The notes beneath the pieces were generated by a model. That model was not told where the DNA came from, ran no database searches, and worked only from the letters and a program-made list of their open reading frames with translations. DNA of 20,722 bases from UBA7803 sp047920935 (GTDB lineage: Bacteria > Pseudomonadota > Gammaproteobacteria > Pseudomonadales > Azotimanducaceae): positions 1-20,722 of the forward strand of contig JBLRXD010000047.1 of assembly GCA_047920935.1 (NCBI GenBank). The letters are read 5' to 3'. The translations under genes were made by a program, and so were the position numbers. Shown in pieces: positions 1-7,714 of the stretch; the first letter of the stretch is position 1, and every line of letters starts with the position of its first letter.

Positions 1-451
1 CCCCGACCATGCCGCTGGCCAGCAGCCACACCCAGTGGGGAAACGGGCGGATCGTCAGGGCAAAGACGATCTTCGAGATGCCCTCGATCATGAAGAACAC
101 GATCAGCAGCAGTGAGATCGACATCATGGCCTGGGCCGGGTCGCGCAGCAGCAGCAGGCCGATGAGCACGGCGATGGCGACGGAGATGAGTTGCAGCCAG
201 AAATGGGGCACCTGGCGCGCGCCGATCAGACTGAGACCCTGGGCGATGCCGCTGACGACCAGCAGCCAGCCGAGCATGGCGATCACCGCCGTGGGCGTCA
301 CCAGCGGGTAGAGCAGCGCGAACAGCCAGGCGAAAGCCCCCGCCACGATCAGCAACAACCCCTGGATCAGGTACAGCAGTGAGTAGCGCTTGACGGTTTC
401 GCGCAGCGCTTCAGAGAAGACTTCGGAGGCGGCGTCCAGAGAAAGTGGCAT
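1..451 (-). CDS. HdeD-family (DUF308) inner-membrane protein, 5' part only
   Basis: About 150 N-terminal residues are visible; the gene runs off the left edge. The protein begins MPLSLDAASEVF, has a short soluble N-terminus, then at least four closely packed hydrophobic segments rich in Leu, Ile, Val and Ala. Motifs such as LYLIQGLLLIVAGAF and WLLVVSGIAQG, and an RDP turn between helices, match HdeD/DUF308 proteins. E. coli HdeD is linked to acid resistance at high cell density, but most homologues have no known role. The ATG at 451 is preceded by GGGAGAG about nine bases upstream, which fixes the start. It is divergent from the YbjN-like gene, with 168 bp between. Family is fairly sure; function is not. 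Confidence 0.8.
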   Translation of the reverse strand, partial: MPLSLDAASEVFSEALRETVKRYSLLYLIQGLLLIVAGAFAWLFALLYPLVTPTAVIAMLGWLLVVSGIAQGLSLIGARQVPHFWLQLISVAIAVLIGLLLLRDPAQAMMSISLLLIVFFMIEGISKIVFALTIRPFPHWVWLLASGMVG

Positions 452-581
452 CAGGCGTCTCTCCCGGTGTTGCGACGTTGCCCGCTGGGCGGCGCACGTC
501 TTGCTGTGGAACAATCAAGCATCATGCCAATTCGGGGCTCGGCGTCCAGTTACCGGCTGCCGAATGGCCCGCTGCAGAAGG

Positions 582-587
582 TATGAT
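582..587 (+). promoter_or_regulatory. Candidate -10 box for the YbjN-like gene
   Basis: TATGAT matches five of six bases of the sigma-70 -10 consensus and lies 33 bp upstream of the start at 620, giving a leader of about 25 nt that holds the GGAGAGG ribosome site. No good -35 is visible (best guess TGCCGA at 558-563, 18-bp spacer), so the promoter may be weak or activator-dependent. Confidence 0.35.
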
Positions 588-619
588 GTCGCATCGCGCG
601 CCTGGAGAGGACAGCGAAC

Positions 620-1171
620 ATGGATCAGTTGGGTAAAACACGCTTGGCCTACCACCTGGCTTTGGCCTCGGCCTTCGCCTCGGCCATGTGGCTGCTGGCC
701 GCGCCCGCGGTCAGCCTCGCCGGCAGCGCCGGGGATGGCCGCCAGGCAGCATCTGCCGCGGCGCAGATCGCCGGGCTGCTGCAGCGTTCGGGGCACGACT
801 ACGAGCAGGTGCAACGTCAGTTGTGGACCGTGCGCCTGCCGGGCCACATTCATGAGGAGGTGCGCATCAACGTGGTGGCGCACGAGAACCTGCTGATTCT
901 GTTCACCCTGCTGGCACGGGCCGGCAGTTGGGAGCCGACGCCCGATCTGCTGCTGCGACTGTTGCAGCTCAACGCCGCCTACGATCGTGTCAAGCTTGGC
1001 GTGGACGAACACGGCGGCATATTTCTGCGTACCGATCTCAGCATCAGGGTGATCGACGACACCGAGTTCCGACTCAACATCGAGCAGTTGGCGGCCGCCG
1101 CCGACGAGATCTATGCGGAGCTGTCCGCACGGCTGGATCATTCGCAAACCGACCAGGAGCACGCGCCATGA
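620..1171 (+). CDS. Exported YbjN / secretion-chaperone-fold protein
   Basis: 183 residues. The N-terminus has charged residues followed by a long hydrophobic run (about residues 11-34, ending AVSLAGSA), which looks like a signal peptide with possible cleavage near SLA or GSA; a membrane anchor is the alternative. The rest, about residues 55-175, has the pattern of YbjN and type III secretion chaperone-like domains: an N-terminal helix, an INVVAHENLLILFTLLA strand/helix segment, LLQLNAAYDRVKLGVDEHGG, then FLRTDLSI and a C-terminal helix. That fold is usually cytosolic, so an exported version is slightly odd. The start at 620 has GGAGAGG about ten bases upstream. It lies 40 bp upstream of an MFS gene and may be cotranscribed with it. 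Specific function unknown. Confidence 0.7.
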   Translation: MDQLGKTRLAYHLALASAFASAMWLLAAPAVSLAGSAGDGRQAASAAAQIAGLLQRSGHDYEQVQRQLWTVRLPGHIHEEVRINVVAHENLLILFTLLARAGSWEPTPDLLLRLLQLNAAYDRVKLGVDEHGGIFLRTDLSIRVIDDTEFRLNIEQLAAAADEIYAELSARLDHSQTDQEHAP

Positions 1172-1211
1172 TCGCCAAGGTGCGCGCCTGGTCGGTTGAG
1201 CCCTTTTTCGC

Positions 1212-2495
1212 GTGACTACGCACGCACCGGCGGTTTTTCAGCAACGAAAGTTTTTCTACGGCTGGGTGATCGTCATCGGCGGCTACTTCGTCGGCCTGCT
1301 GACCAGCGGCCTGTTGTCTTACACACGTGGCATCTTTCTGGTGCCCATGGCGGCGGAACTCGGCGCCTCGCGGCTCGAGCTGTCTCTGGGATTCACCATC
1401 ACCAGCGCGGTGGCCGCGCTCACCGCGCCGCTGGCCGGATACCTGCTCGACCGGTTCCCCGTGCCCCGGCTGATGACCGTCATGGCGATCTGGACCGCCC
1501 TGGGCTACTTCGCGCTGTCGGCCGTCGGCGACAAGCTGGCGCTGTTCCTGGTGCTCGGTCTGTTTTTCGGCCTCGCGACCTTCCATCTCGGCGGCCCGGC
1601 GCCGAGCAAGCTGGTGGTGGGCTGGTTCGACACCCGGCGGGGGTTGGCGCTGTCGTTGCTGGCCATGGGCGCGTCGACCGCCGGCGTGCTGACGCCGCCC
1701 ATTGCCACCGCATTGATCGAGACCTTCGGCTGGCGCTGGGCGTTCGTCGCCTATGGGACGATCACGCTGGTGGCCGTTCTGCCGCTGACCCTGTTGCTGC
1801 TGCGCGATCCGCCCCGGCCGACGCCGCAGGTGACGGCCGATCTGGACGACGCGGAAAGCCTGCATGGGGGGGCTGCGGCGCAGCCTTTGACCACCAACCG
1901 GGTATGGAAGCGCCGCGAGTACCTGAGCAGTCCGAGTTTCTGGGGCATCGTCACCATATTCGGCGTCATGGGGTGCATCTTCTCGGGCGTGTCGCTGCAT
2001 CTGTTCGCGCACATCACCGACATCGGCATCGATCCGCTGCGGGCGTCTCTGGTGCTCTCGGTCATGGCGGGCCTGGCGCTGGTAAGCAAACCCGTGTTCG
2101 GCTGGCTGGTCGACAAGCTGGACCCCCGGGTCAGCGTCATGGTGTCGCTGCTCACCCAACTGCTGGGGGTGGGCCTGCTGCTGTTTGCCGGCAGCTTCCT
2201 GCCGGTGCTGCTGGCGGCAGCGGCGTTCGGCTTCGGCTTCGGTGGCATGGTGCCGCTGCGCAACGCGCTGACGGCGATCGGCTTCGGGGCATTGTCTTTC
2301 GGCGAGGTCGGCGGCGCCATGCGAACCGCCATGGCGCCGCTGACGCTCGGTGGCATGCCGCTCGCCGGCTGGATCTACGACGCGTTCGGCAGCTACAACG
2401 CTGCCTTCGTCAGCTTCGTGTGTCTGTACGCGCTCGCTCTGCTGGCGGTGCTGCTGCTGCGGCTGCAGCCGCCGCAGCAGCCCGCGGGCTCCTGA
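1212..2495 (+). CDS. MFS transporter, monocarboxylate/oxalate-formate (OFA-like) type
   Basis: 427 residues, the normal size for a 12-helix major facilitator. It opens with the cytoplasmic RKFFYGWVIVIGGYF segment typical of the MCT/OFA-like branch. The helix 2-3 loop reads GYLLDRFPVPRLM and the equivalent second-half loop GWLVDKLDPRVSV, the paired A-type loops of this superfamily. A charged central loop (about residues 198-235) separates the two halves. The GTG at 1212 is the only usable start before the first helix, because an in-frame stop lies at 1197-1199; no clear ribosome site is seen. It converges on the GH13 gene with a 27-bp gap. Likely an inner-membrane carrier for an organic anion or a lipophilic substrate; the substrate cannot be read from sequence. 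Confidence 0.85.
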   Translation: MTTHAPAVFQQRKFFYGWVIVIGGYFVGLLTSGLLSYTRGIFLVPMAAELGASRLELSLGFTITSAVAALTAPLAGYLLDRFPVPRLMTVMAIWTALGYFALSAVGDKLALFLVLGLFFGLATFHLGGPAPSKLVVGWFDTRRGLALSLLAMGASTAGVLTPPIATALIETFGWRWAFVAYGTITLVAVLPLTLLLLRDPPRPTPQVTADLDDAESLHGGAAAQPLTTNRVWKRREYLSSPSFWGIVTIFGVMGCIFSGVSLHLFAHITDIGIDPLRASLVLSVMAGLALVSKPVFGWLVDKLDPRVSVMVSLLTQLLGVGLLLFAGSFLPVLLAAAAFGFGFGGMVPLRNALTAIGFGALSFGEVGGAMRTAMAPLTLGGMPLAGWIYDAFGSYNAAFVSFVCLYALALLAVLLLRLQPPQQPAGS

Positions 2496-2522
2496 TTACG
2501 CGGGGCGCCGAGCCGCGCGCGG

Positions 2523-4148
2523 TCAGCCAAGCGGGCCGGCGGCGCTGCTGCGGGTCAGCCATAGAGCGCGGTCGGGCTCGATACGGTCTGGCAGGGGCTG
2601 GCCTTCGCCGGCGCCGTCGGAACTGATTGCGGTGACGTAGCCGGCGAACGGCGCCAGGTTGATGGGCTGGTCGTTGCCTTCGAAGGCCACCACAACCAGG
2701 CACGCGTCGTCACCGTGGATGCGGCGCCAGGCCAGCACGCCATCCGGGGTTTCGAGCCACTCGAACGAACCCCGTCGCAACGCTGCCGAGTCGCGGCGCA
2801 GTTGCAGCAAGCGGCGGTACAGCGCCAGCATGCTGAGCGGATCGTCGCGCTGCAGGTCGACGCAGCGCTGTTCGGCGTCGGGTGGGTAGGGCAGCCAGGC
2901 GTCGACGCCCCAGCCGTGGGGCGCCTCGGCGGTCCATGGCAGCGGTGCCCGGCAGCCGTCGCGCCCGCCCGGGTCCACCACCCGCTCGGCCGGCACCAGC
3001 GCGTTTTCGAGCCCCAACTCTTCGCCCATGTACAGGAACGGGGTGCCGCGCAGACCGAGCAGCAGCAGGGCGGCGGCGCGTGCGCGGGCCTCCGAGCCGT
3101 AGCGGGTGCGATGGCGAATCACGTCGTGATTCGACAGTACCCAGGTAGGCCAGGCGTCGCGAGGATCCATGACCGCCCAGGTGACGTCGATGCGCTGCCG
3201 CCAGCCGGCGGAGCTCCAGGTTTCGAACAGCGGCGGGAAGTTGAACGACATGTGCAGCTCGGGCTGATCGGCGGTGCCGTAGTAGGGCGCCACCCGGGTG
3301 GTATCGAGCAGGTACACCTCGCCCACCATGGTCCGATTGCCGGGATAGCCGTCTAGCAGGGTGCGGATCTCGCGCAGGTGGGCGTGGGTTCGAGGGTCAT
3401 CGTTCAGCCCGCAGTGGGCGATGTGCGACAGCCGTGGCTCGACGTCTGGCAGGGCCGGATCCTTGCCGATGTTGTGCACCACGTCGGCACGGAAGCCGTC
3501 GACGCCGCGGTCGAGCCAGAAGCGCAACACCTGGTGCATGGCGGCGACTACCGCCGGATTGTCCCAGTTGAGATCCGGCTGCTCCGGCAGAAAGCTGTGC
3601 AGCCAGAACTGCTCGGTGGTTTCGTCCCAGGCCCAGGCGGGGCCATGGGTGAAGGCGGCGCGCCAGTTGTTCGGCATGCCGCCGTCAGCTGGCCGATCGC
3701 GCCACACGTACCAGTCGCGTTTCGCGCTGTGGCGCGAAGCACGCGCCTCGAGGAACCAGGGATGCTCGCTGGAGGTGTGGGCCGGCACCCAGTCGATCAT
3801 CACCCGAATGCCCAGATGGTGGGCCTTTGCCACCAGGGCATCGAAGTCGGCCAGGGTGCCGAAGCGGGGATCGACGTCGCAGTAATCGGAGACGTCGTAG
3901 CCGAAGTCCTTCATCGGCGAGCAGAAGAACGGCGAGATCCAGATGGCGTCGACGCCGAGCCAGGCCAGATAGTCGAGGCGTTCGCAGATGCCGGGCAAGT
4001 CGCCGATACCATCGCCGTTACCGTCGGCGAACGAGCGCGGGTAGATCTGGTAGAACACGGCGTCCTGCCACCAGGGCACGCCCGCCCCCGGCTCGGGCGG
4101 GGGCACGCCCGCCCCCGGCTCGGGCGGGTCGTCAGCCTGCAGGATCAT
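2523..4148 (-). CDS. GH13 alpha-glucosidase (alpha-amylase family, oligo-1,6-glucosidase-like)
   Basis: 541 residues. The TIM-barrel begins at WWQDAVFYQIYPRSF (residues 26-40), with a calcium-type loop DGNGDGIGD (42-50). The GH13 catalytic triad is complete: nucleophile Asp222 in GFRADVVHN, acid/base Glu277 in MVGEVYLL, and Asp342 in SNHD. Region I is DWVPAHTS, with Ala where many relatives have Asn. No signal peptide, so probably a cytoplasmic enzyme hydrolysing short alpha-glucosides or disaccharides. The ATG overlaps the SDR stop as ATGA (4148-4145), implying translational coupling. Residues 8-25 are two copies of PPEPGAGVP encoded by a perfect 27-bp DNA duplication, an unusual linker before the barrel. 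A later start (GTG just before PWWQD) cannot be excluded. Family assignment is secure; linkage and substrate preference are not. Confidence 0.92.
   Translation of the reverse strand: MILQADDPPEPGAGVPPPEPGAGVPWWQDAVFYQIYPRSFADGNGDGIGDLPGICERLDYLAWLGVDAIWISPFFCSPMKDFGYDVSDYCDVDPRFGTLADFDALVAKAHHLGIRVMIDWVPAHTSSEHPWFLEARASRHSAKRDWYVWRDRPADGGMPNNWRAAFTHGPAWAWDETTEQFWLHSFLPEQPDLNWDNPAVVAAMHQVLRFWLDRGVDGFRADVVHNIGKDPALPDVEPRLSHIAHCGLNDDPRTHAHLREIRTLLDGYPGNRTMVGEVYLLDTTRVAPYYGTADQPELHMSFNFPPLFETWSSAGWRQRIDVTWAVMDPRDAWPTWVLSNHDVIRHRTRYGSEARARAAALLLLGLRGTPFLYMGEELGLENALVPAERVVDPGGRDGCRAPLPWTAEAPHGWGVDAWLPYPPDAEQRCVDLQRDDPLSMLALYRRLLQLRRDSAALRRGSFEWLETPDGVLAWRRIHGDDACLVVVAFEGNDQPINLAPFAGYVTAISSDGAGEGQPLPDRIEPDRALWLTRSSAAGPLG
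4074..4127. repeat. Perfect 27-bp tandem duplication, hairpin-forming
   Basis: Two identical abutting 27-bp units, 4074-4100 and 4101-4127. Each contains CCCGCCC and GGGCGGG-type arms separated by seven bases, so each can fold as a GC-only hairpin on either strand. On the minus strand it is in frame and encodes PPEPGAGVP twice, 7 codons after the GH13 start. Perfect identity suggests a recent duplication or active slippage. Confidence 0.95.
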
Positions 4149-5020
4149 ACTTCCATGGGCTTCAGCAGTTTGGGCCAGTGGCCCATGGTCGCCCGCATCC
4201 GTTCACCTACCTCGTCCACCGACCAGGGTGAGTCGGTGGGGTCCTTGTCAGCGATCTCCGTCACCTGCCACGAAAGCAGCGCGATGCGGTTGGCGCCGAC
4301 GGAGAATTGCCGCCCGGTCACGTCACCGGCGTCGTCGCTGCACAGCCACACCACGGCGGGTGAGACTTTTTCCGGGCCGAAGCGCTCCTCCACGCCTTCG
4401 GGCATGATGTTTTCGGTCATCCGCGACCAGGCCGCAGGGGCCAGGGTGTTGACGGTGATGCCGTACTTTCTACCCTCCAGGGCGAGCACCCGGGTCAGGC
4501 CGGCGATGCCGGCCTTGGCCGCGCCGTAGTTGGCCTGGCCGAAGTTGCCGATGAGCCCCGAGGTAGAGCTGGTGTTGACGATGCGCCCCCCGGTGCCCTG
4601 GGAGATCATCTGCTCCCAGGCGGCTTTGGTTACCAGGTAGGTGCCGCGCAGATGCACCTCGACGACGATGTCCCACATGTCGTCGGTCATGTTCTTGAAC
4701 GATTTGTCCCGCAGGATGCCGGCGTTGTTGATGCAGATGTCCAACTTGCCGAACTGCGTCACCGCCGTCTGCACCATGGCTCGGGCTGCCGCCGGGTCGC
4801 TCACCGATCCGTAATCGGCCGCCGCCTGGCCGCCGGCGGCCTTGATCTCGTCCACGACCGCGTCTGCCATGCGCGAGCCGGTGCCGGTGCCGTCGCGCGA
4901 GCCCCCCAGATCGTTGACCACCACGGCGGCGCCTTCCTCGGCCAGCAGCATGGCGTGAGCGCGGCCGAGACCGCCGCCGGCGCCGGTTACCAGGGCTACT
5001 TTACCGTCGAGCATTCCCAT
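4145..5020 (-). CDS. SDR-family NAD-type dehydrogenase (peroxisomal multifunctional enzyme-like)
   Basis: 291 residues from the ATG at 5020. AGGGAG sits about eight bases upstream of it, which argues against the longer open frame. The cofactor motif TGAGGGLG is at residues 12-19, Asp37 at the end of the second strand predicts NAD over NADP, and NNAG is at 98-101. Catalytic Ser152, Tyr165 and Lys169 are present (YGAAK). The stretch VVVNDLGGSRDGTG resembles the dehydrogenase domain of MFE-2/HSD17B4-type proteins, which oxidise 3-hydroxyacyl-CoA or hydroxysteroids, so a CoA-ester or steroid-like substrate is a reasonable inference. It is first in a two-gene unit with the GH13 gene (4-bp overlap), an odd functional pairing. 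Divergent from the MerR/TPR regulator. Confidence 0.9.
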   Translation of the reverse strand: MGMLDGKVALVTGAGGGLGRAHAMLLAEEGAAVVVNDLGGSRDGTGTGSRMADAVVDEIKAAGGQAAADYGSVSDPAAARAMVQTAVTQFGKLDICINNAGILRDKSFKNMTDDMWDIVVEVHLRGTYLVTKAAWEQMISQGTGGRIVNTSSTSGLIGNFGQANYGAAKAGIAGLTRVLALEGRKYGITVNTLAPAAWSRMTENIMPEGVEERFGPEKVSPAVVWLCSDDAGDVTGRQFSVGANRIALLSWQVTEIADKDPTDSPWSVDEVGERMRATMGHWPKLLKPMEV

Positions 5021-5074
5021 GAAACTTCTCCCTCTTGGCTGTGCTGCTAGTCTACCGTCAGTGGCTGGCGCGGC

Positions 5075-5085
5075 ACACCGGGTGT
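5075..5085. promoter_or_regulatory. Short palindrome in SDR/MerR divergent region
   Basis: ACACC-G-GGTGT, a perfect 5-1-5 inverted repeat between the two divergent starts, 55 bp upstream of the SDR start. It could be an operator half of the regulatory region; chance occurrence is also possible at this length. Confidence 0.25.
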
Positions 5086-5095
5086 TACCGACTAT

Positions 5096-5110
5096 CCTGG
5101 CGTTGCCAGG
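5096..5110. promoter_or_regulatory. Inverted repeat upstream of MerR -35: candidate operator
   Basis: CCTGGC-GTT-GCCAGG, a perfect 6-3-6 inverted repeat ending four bases before the -35 box of the regulator promoter. Its position suits an activator site for the regulator gene and a control site for the divergent SDR gene. Binding by the MerR/TPR protein itself is a guess based on adjacency. Confidence 0.45.
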
Positions 5111-5114
5111 TATG

Positions 5115-5143
5115 TTGTGAGCCCTGTTTTGCATGGTTATAGT
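5115..5143 (+). promoter_or_regulatory. Sigma-70 promoter of the MerR/TPR gene
   Basis: TTGTGA (5115-5120), exactly 17 bp, then TATAGT (5138-5143). Predicted transcription start is near 5150, only about three bases before the ATG at 5153, so the message would be essentially leaderless. It also means the upstream in-frame GTG at 5117 falls inside the -35 box and is unlikely to be used. Confidence 0.6.
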
Positions 5144-5152
5144 CGACAGGGC

Positions 5153-5983
5153 ATGAGTGATTACACCACACGGGAAGCTGCTCAGCTCATCGGCCTGTCT
5201 CCAGCGCAGATTCGCCGTTACGTGCGACGCGGCTTGCTGTCGCCGCAGCGTGGCGCGCGCGGCCACTATCGATTCGAGTTTGCCGATGTGGTGGTGCTGC
5301 GCACGGTGAAGAATCTCCTCTCGGCCAGCATCGCGCCGCGGCGGGCGTTGGCCGCGCTGGTCGCGCTGCGGCGCACCATGAGTTGGCGCTCGCTCGCCGC
5401 GTTGCGCATCGAAGCCCATGGCGGCGAGGTGGTAGTGCTCGAAGGCGACGCGGGCTGGAGCGCGCTCTCAGGGCAAGGCAGTCTGGCATTCGCGTTCCAG
5501 GCGCTGGCGGCCGAAGTGGCGCACTTCGGCGCGCGGGGAGAGCCGGATGATCTCGATTACACCAACGAGCCCAGCGCTGCCGACTGGCTGCAGCTGGCCG
5601 CGGATCTCGAGGGGTCGGATGGGGTGCGAGCCGCGCTGGCCTATCAGGTGGTGTTGGAGCTCGACCCGGAGTGCGTCGAGGCGTATGTCAGGCTGGGCGA
5701 CCTGCAACGCCGCGAAGGCCGCCTCGCGGACGCTCATGGCCTGTACGAACAGGCATTGCGACGCGCGCCCGAGCATCCCCAGGCGCTGTTCGCCCTTGGC
5801 GCGCTGGCCGAGCACCGGGGCGATGCCGACGCAGCGATTGGCTATTACAGCCGTGCCGCAACCGTCGCCGAAGCCCACCGCCGCTTGGGCCGCATCTTCG
5901 AGATGCGTGGCGATCAGGTCTCCGCCCATCGGCATCAGCAACGTTACCGGCAGCTGCGCAACGCCGGCGATGCCAGCGGCTGA
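5153..5983 (+). CDS. MerR-type HTH regulator with C-terminal TPR repeats
   Basis: 276 residues. Residues 1-70 are a MerR-like winged helix: YTTREAAQLIGLSPAQIRRYVRRGLLSPQRG, then HYRFEFADVVVLRTVKNLL. Instead of the usual MerR dimerising coiled coil and metal or drug pocket, a short linker leads to about four tetratricopeptide repeats (roughly 142-270), with recognisable units such as YVRLGDLQRREGRLADAHGL and ALGALAEHRGDADAAIGYY. TPRs bind proteins or peptides, so the input signal may be a partner protein. The ATG at 5153 was chosen over an in-frame GTG at 5117 because the promoter lies between them. It is divergent from the SDR/GH13 pair and convergent with the Baeyer-Villiger gene (26-bp gap), so it is a plausible regulator of either. 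DNA binding is likely; targets are unproven. Confidence 0.85.
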   Translation: MSDYTTREAAQLIGLSPAQIRRYVRRGLLSPQRGARGHYRFEFADVVVLRTVKNLLSASIAPRRALAALVALRRTMSWRSLAALRIEAHGGEVVVLEGDAGWSALSGQGSLAFAFQALAAEVAHFGARGEPDDLDYTNEPSAADWLQLAADLEGSDGVRAALAYQVVLELDPECVEAYVRLGDLQRREGRLADAHGLYEQALRRAPEHPQALFALGALAEHRGDADAAIGYYSRAATVAEAHRRLGRIFEMRGDQVSAHRHQQRYRQLRNAGDASG

Positions 5984-6009
5984 GGCGGCTGCCGGCGTCT
6001 TCAAGGCCG

Positions 6010-7671
6010 TCAGCGGAAGGCGAAACCGCGGTAGCCGTCGGCGACCACCTGGTCGCACAACTCCCGGTAAACGCCCACGCCGGCTGCGTAGGGCATGAAC
6101 ACTCGGGGTTTGCCGGGGACGTTGGCGCCGAGGTACCAGGAGCCGCCCTTGGGAAACAGCGTCGCGTTGGCGACTTCGTTGACGTGTGCTACCCACTGCT
6201 GTTGCGCCTCGGGCTGCGCTTCCACCCGCCGATGGCCGTTGGCTCGCATGTGCTGCAGGCAGTCGCTGATCCAGTCGACGTGCTGCTCGATGGACACCAT
6301 CATGTTGCTGAGCACCGAGGGGCTGCCGGGGCCGGTGATGGTGAACAGATTGGGAAAGCCCGATATGGCCAGGCCCAGGTAGGTGTGGGGGCCGTCCTGC
6401 CAGGCGTCGCTGAGGGGCAGGCCGCCGACGCCGCGGATGTCCATGCGCAGCAGCGCGCCGGTCATGGCGTCGAAGCCGGTGGCGAGCACCAGGGCGTCCA
6501 CCGGATAGTGACCGTGCTCGGTCTGCACGCCGGTGGCGGTGATGGCGCTGATGGGCGAGCGCTCCACGTCCACCAGCGTGACGTTGTCGCGGTTGTAGGT
6601 TTCGTAGTAATCGCTGTCGACGCAGATGCGCTTGCTGCCGACGGGGTGGGATGTCGGTGCCAGCGCGGCCGCCGTCTGCGGATCCTCGATGATGCGATGA
6701 ATTCTATTGCGAACGAAGTCCGCCACCAGCCGATTGGTCGCCTCGTTGATGAGGGTGTCGCCGATGGCGCCGATGAAGCGCGCGCCGCCCTCGTTCCAGT
6801 ATTCGGCGAGTATGGCCTCGAGTTCCGCGTCCGAGTGGTCGGCCGCGGTCTCCGCCGCGGGCAATTGCTCGGTAGGCACGGGTCGCAGGCCGCCGAAGCC
6901 GGAGATTTTGCCTTCTCGGGCGAGCTCCCGATGGGTGCGATAGTGGCGCTTGAACTCCGCCACGAACTCCGGGTCGAGTGGGTAGTTGCGTGCCGGCACG
7001 CTGAAGTTCGGGGTGCGCTGGAACACCGTGAGATGCTCGGCCTGTGCGGCGATCACTGGAATCGCCTGGATGGCGGAGGAGCCGGTGCCGATGATGCCGA
7101 CGCGCTTGCCACTGAAGTCCACCGGATGGTGGGGCCACAGGCTGGCCTGGTAGCGCTCGCCGCTGAAGGTTTCAAGGCCCGGCAGATTCGGCACGTGGGG
7201 CACCGACAGGCAGCCGGTGGCCATGATGCACAGCGGCGCGCAGGCCCGATCGCCGGCCTCGGTGGCCACCGTCCACAGATCGGTGTCGGCGTCGAAGTGG
7301 GCGCTGGTGACGCGGCGCTCGAAGCGGATGTCGCGGCGCAGATCGAAGCGCTCGGCGACGTGCTCGATGTAGCGCAGGATCTCGGGCTGGGTGGCGTAAC
7401 GCTCGGTCCACTGCCACTGTTGATCGAGCTCCGGGGAAAAGGAGTACGAGTAGGCCAGACTTTCCGCGTCGCAGCGGGCGCCGGGATAGCGGTTCCAGTA
7501 CCAGGTGCCGCCGACGTTGTCGCCGGCCTCGTAGACCCGCACGGAGTAGCCGCTTTCGCGCAGCCGGTGGAGCATGTACAGACCGGCGAAACCGGCGCCG
7601 ACGACGATGGCGTCGAAGCGTGCCGCGGCCTCGCTGGAACCGTCCGGAATCTGGTGGGGCTGCTGGCTCAT
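6010..7671 (-). CDS. Baeyer-Villiger type flavin monooxygenase (class B FMO)
   Basis: 553 residues from the ATG at 7671, with AGGAG about ten bases upstream. FAD Rossmann motif GAGFAG is at 25-30, the second fingerprint GGTWYWNRYPGARCD at 54-68 (Asp68 is the conserved active-site Asp), and the NADP Rossmann motif GTGSSA at 195-200. KR at 347-348 in the KRICVDSDYYETYNRDNV region supplies the Arg that stabilises the peroxyflavin in relatives. The family fingerprint FxGxxxHxxxWP is present at 169-180 but reads Gln175 instead of His (codon CAG). Such enzymes insert oxygen next to a carbonyl in cyclic or long-chain ketones, including steroids and terpenes, using NADPH. Expected cytosolic. Preceded by its own promoter with a palindromic spacer. 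Substrate unknown, and the His replacement makes activity uncertain. Confidence 0.92.
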   Translation of the reverse strand: MSQQPHQIPDGSSEAAARFDAIVVGAGFAGLYMLHRLRESGYSVRVYEAGDNVGGTWYWNRYPGARCDAESLAYSYSFSPELDQQWQWTERYATQPEILRYIEHVAERFDLRRDIRFERRVTSAHFDADTDLWTVATEAGDRACAPLCIMATGCLSVPHVPNLPGLETFSGERYQASLWPHHPVDFSGKRVGIIGTGSSAIQAIPVIAAQAEHLTVFQRTPNFSVPARNYPLDPEFVAEFKRHYRTHRELAREGKISGFGGLRPVPTEQLPAAETAADHSDAELEAILAEYWNEGGARFIGAIGDTLINEATNRLVADFVRNRIHRIIEDPQTAAALAPTSHPVGSKRICVDSDYYETYNRDNVTLVDVERSPISAITATGVQTEHGHYPVDALVLATGFDAMTGALLRMDIRGVGGLPLSDAWQDGPHTYLGLAISGFPNLFTITGPGSPSVLSNMMVSIEQHVDWISDCLQHMRANGHRRVEAQPEAQQQWVAHVNEVANATLFPKGGSWYLGANVPGKPRVFMPYAAGVGVYRELCDQVVADGYRGFAFR

Positions 7672-7714
7672 GACGAACGTACTCCTGGCTGTGCGGCTTA
7701 CTGCGAAACGCGAC

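Noticed and set aside
1074..2159. A 361-codon minus-strand frame rich in Arg, Gln and His
   Set aside because: Composition typical of GC-rich antisense frames; covers the YbjN-like 3' end and a clear MFS gene.
4074..4127. CRISPR repeat or REP element
   Set aside because: Only two abutting units without spacers, located inside a coding frame; a simple in-frame tandem duplication explains it.
5117..5152. GTG start adding 12 residues to the MerR/TPR regulator
   Set aside because: The GTG lies within the -35 box of a well-formed promoter, and the added residues do not match the family N-terminus.
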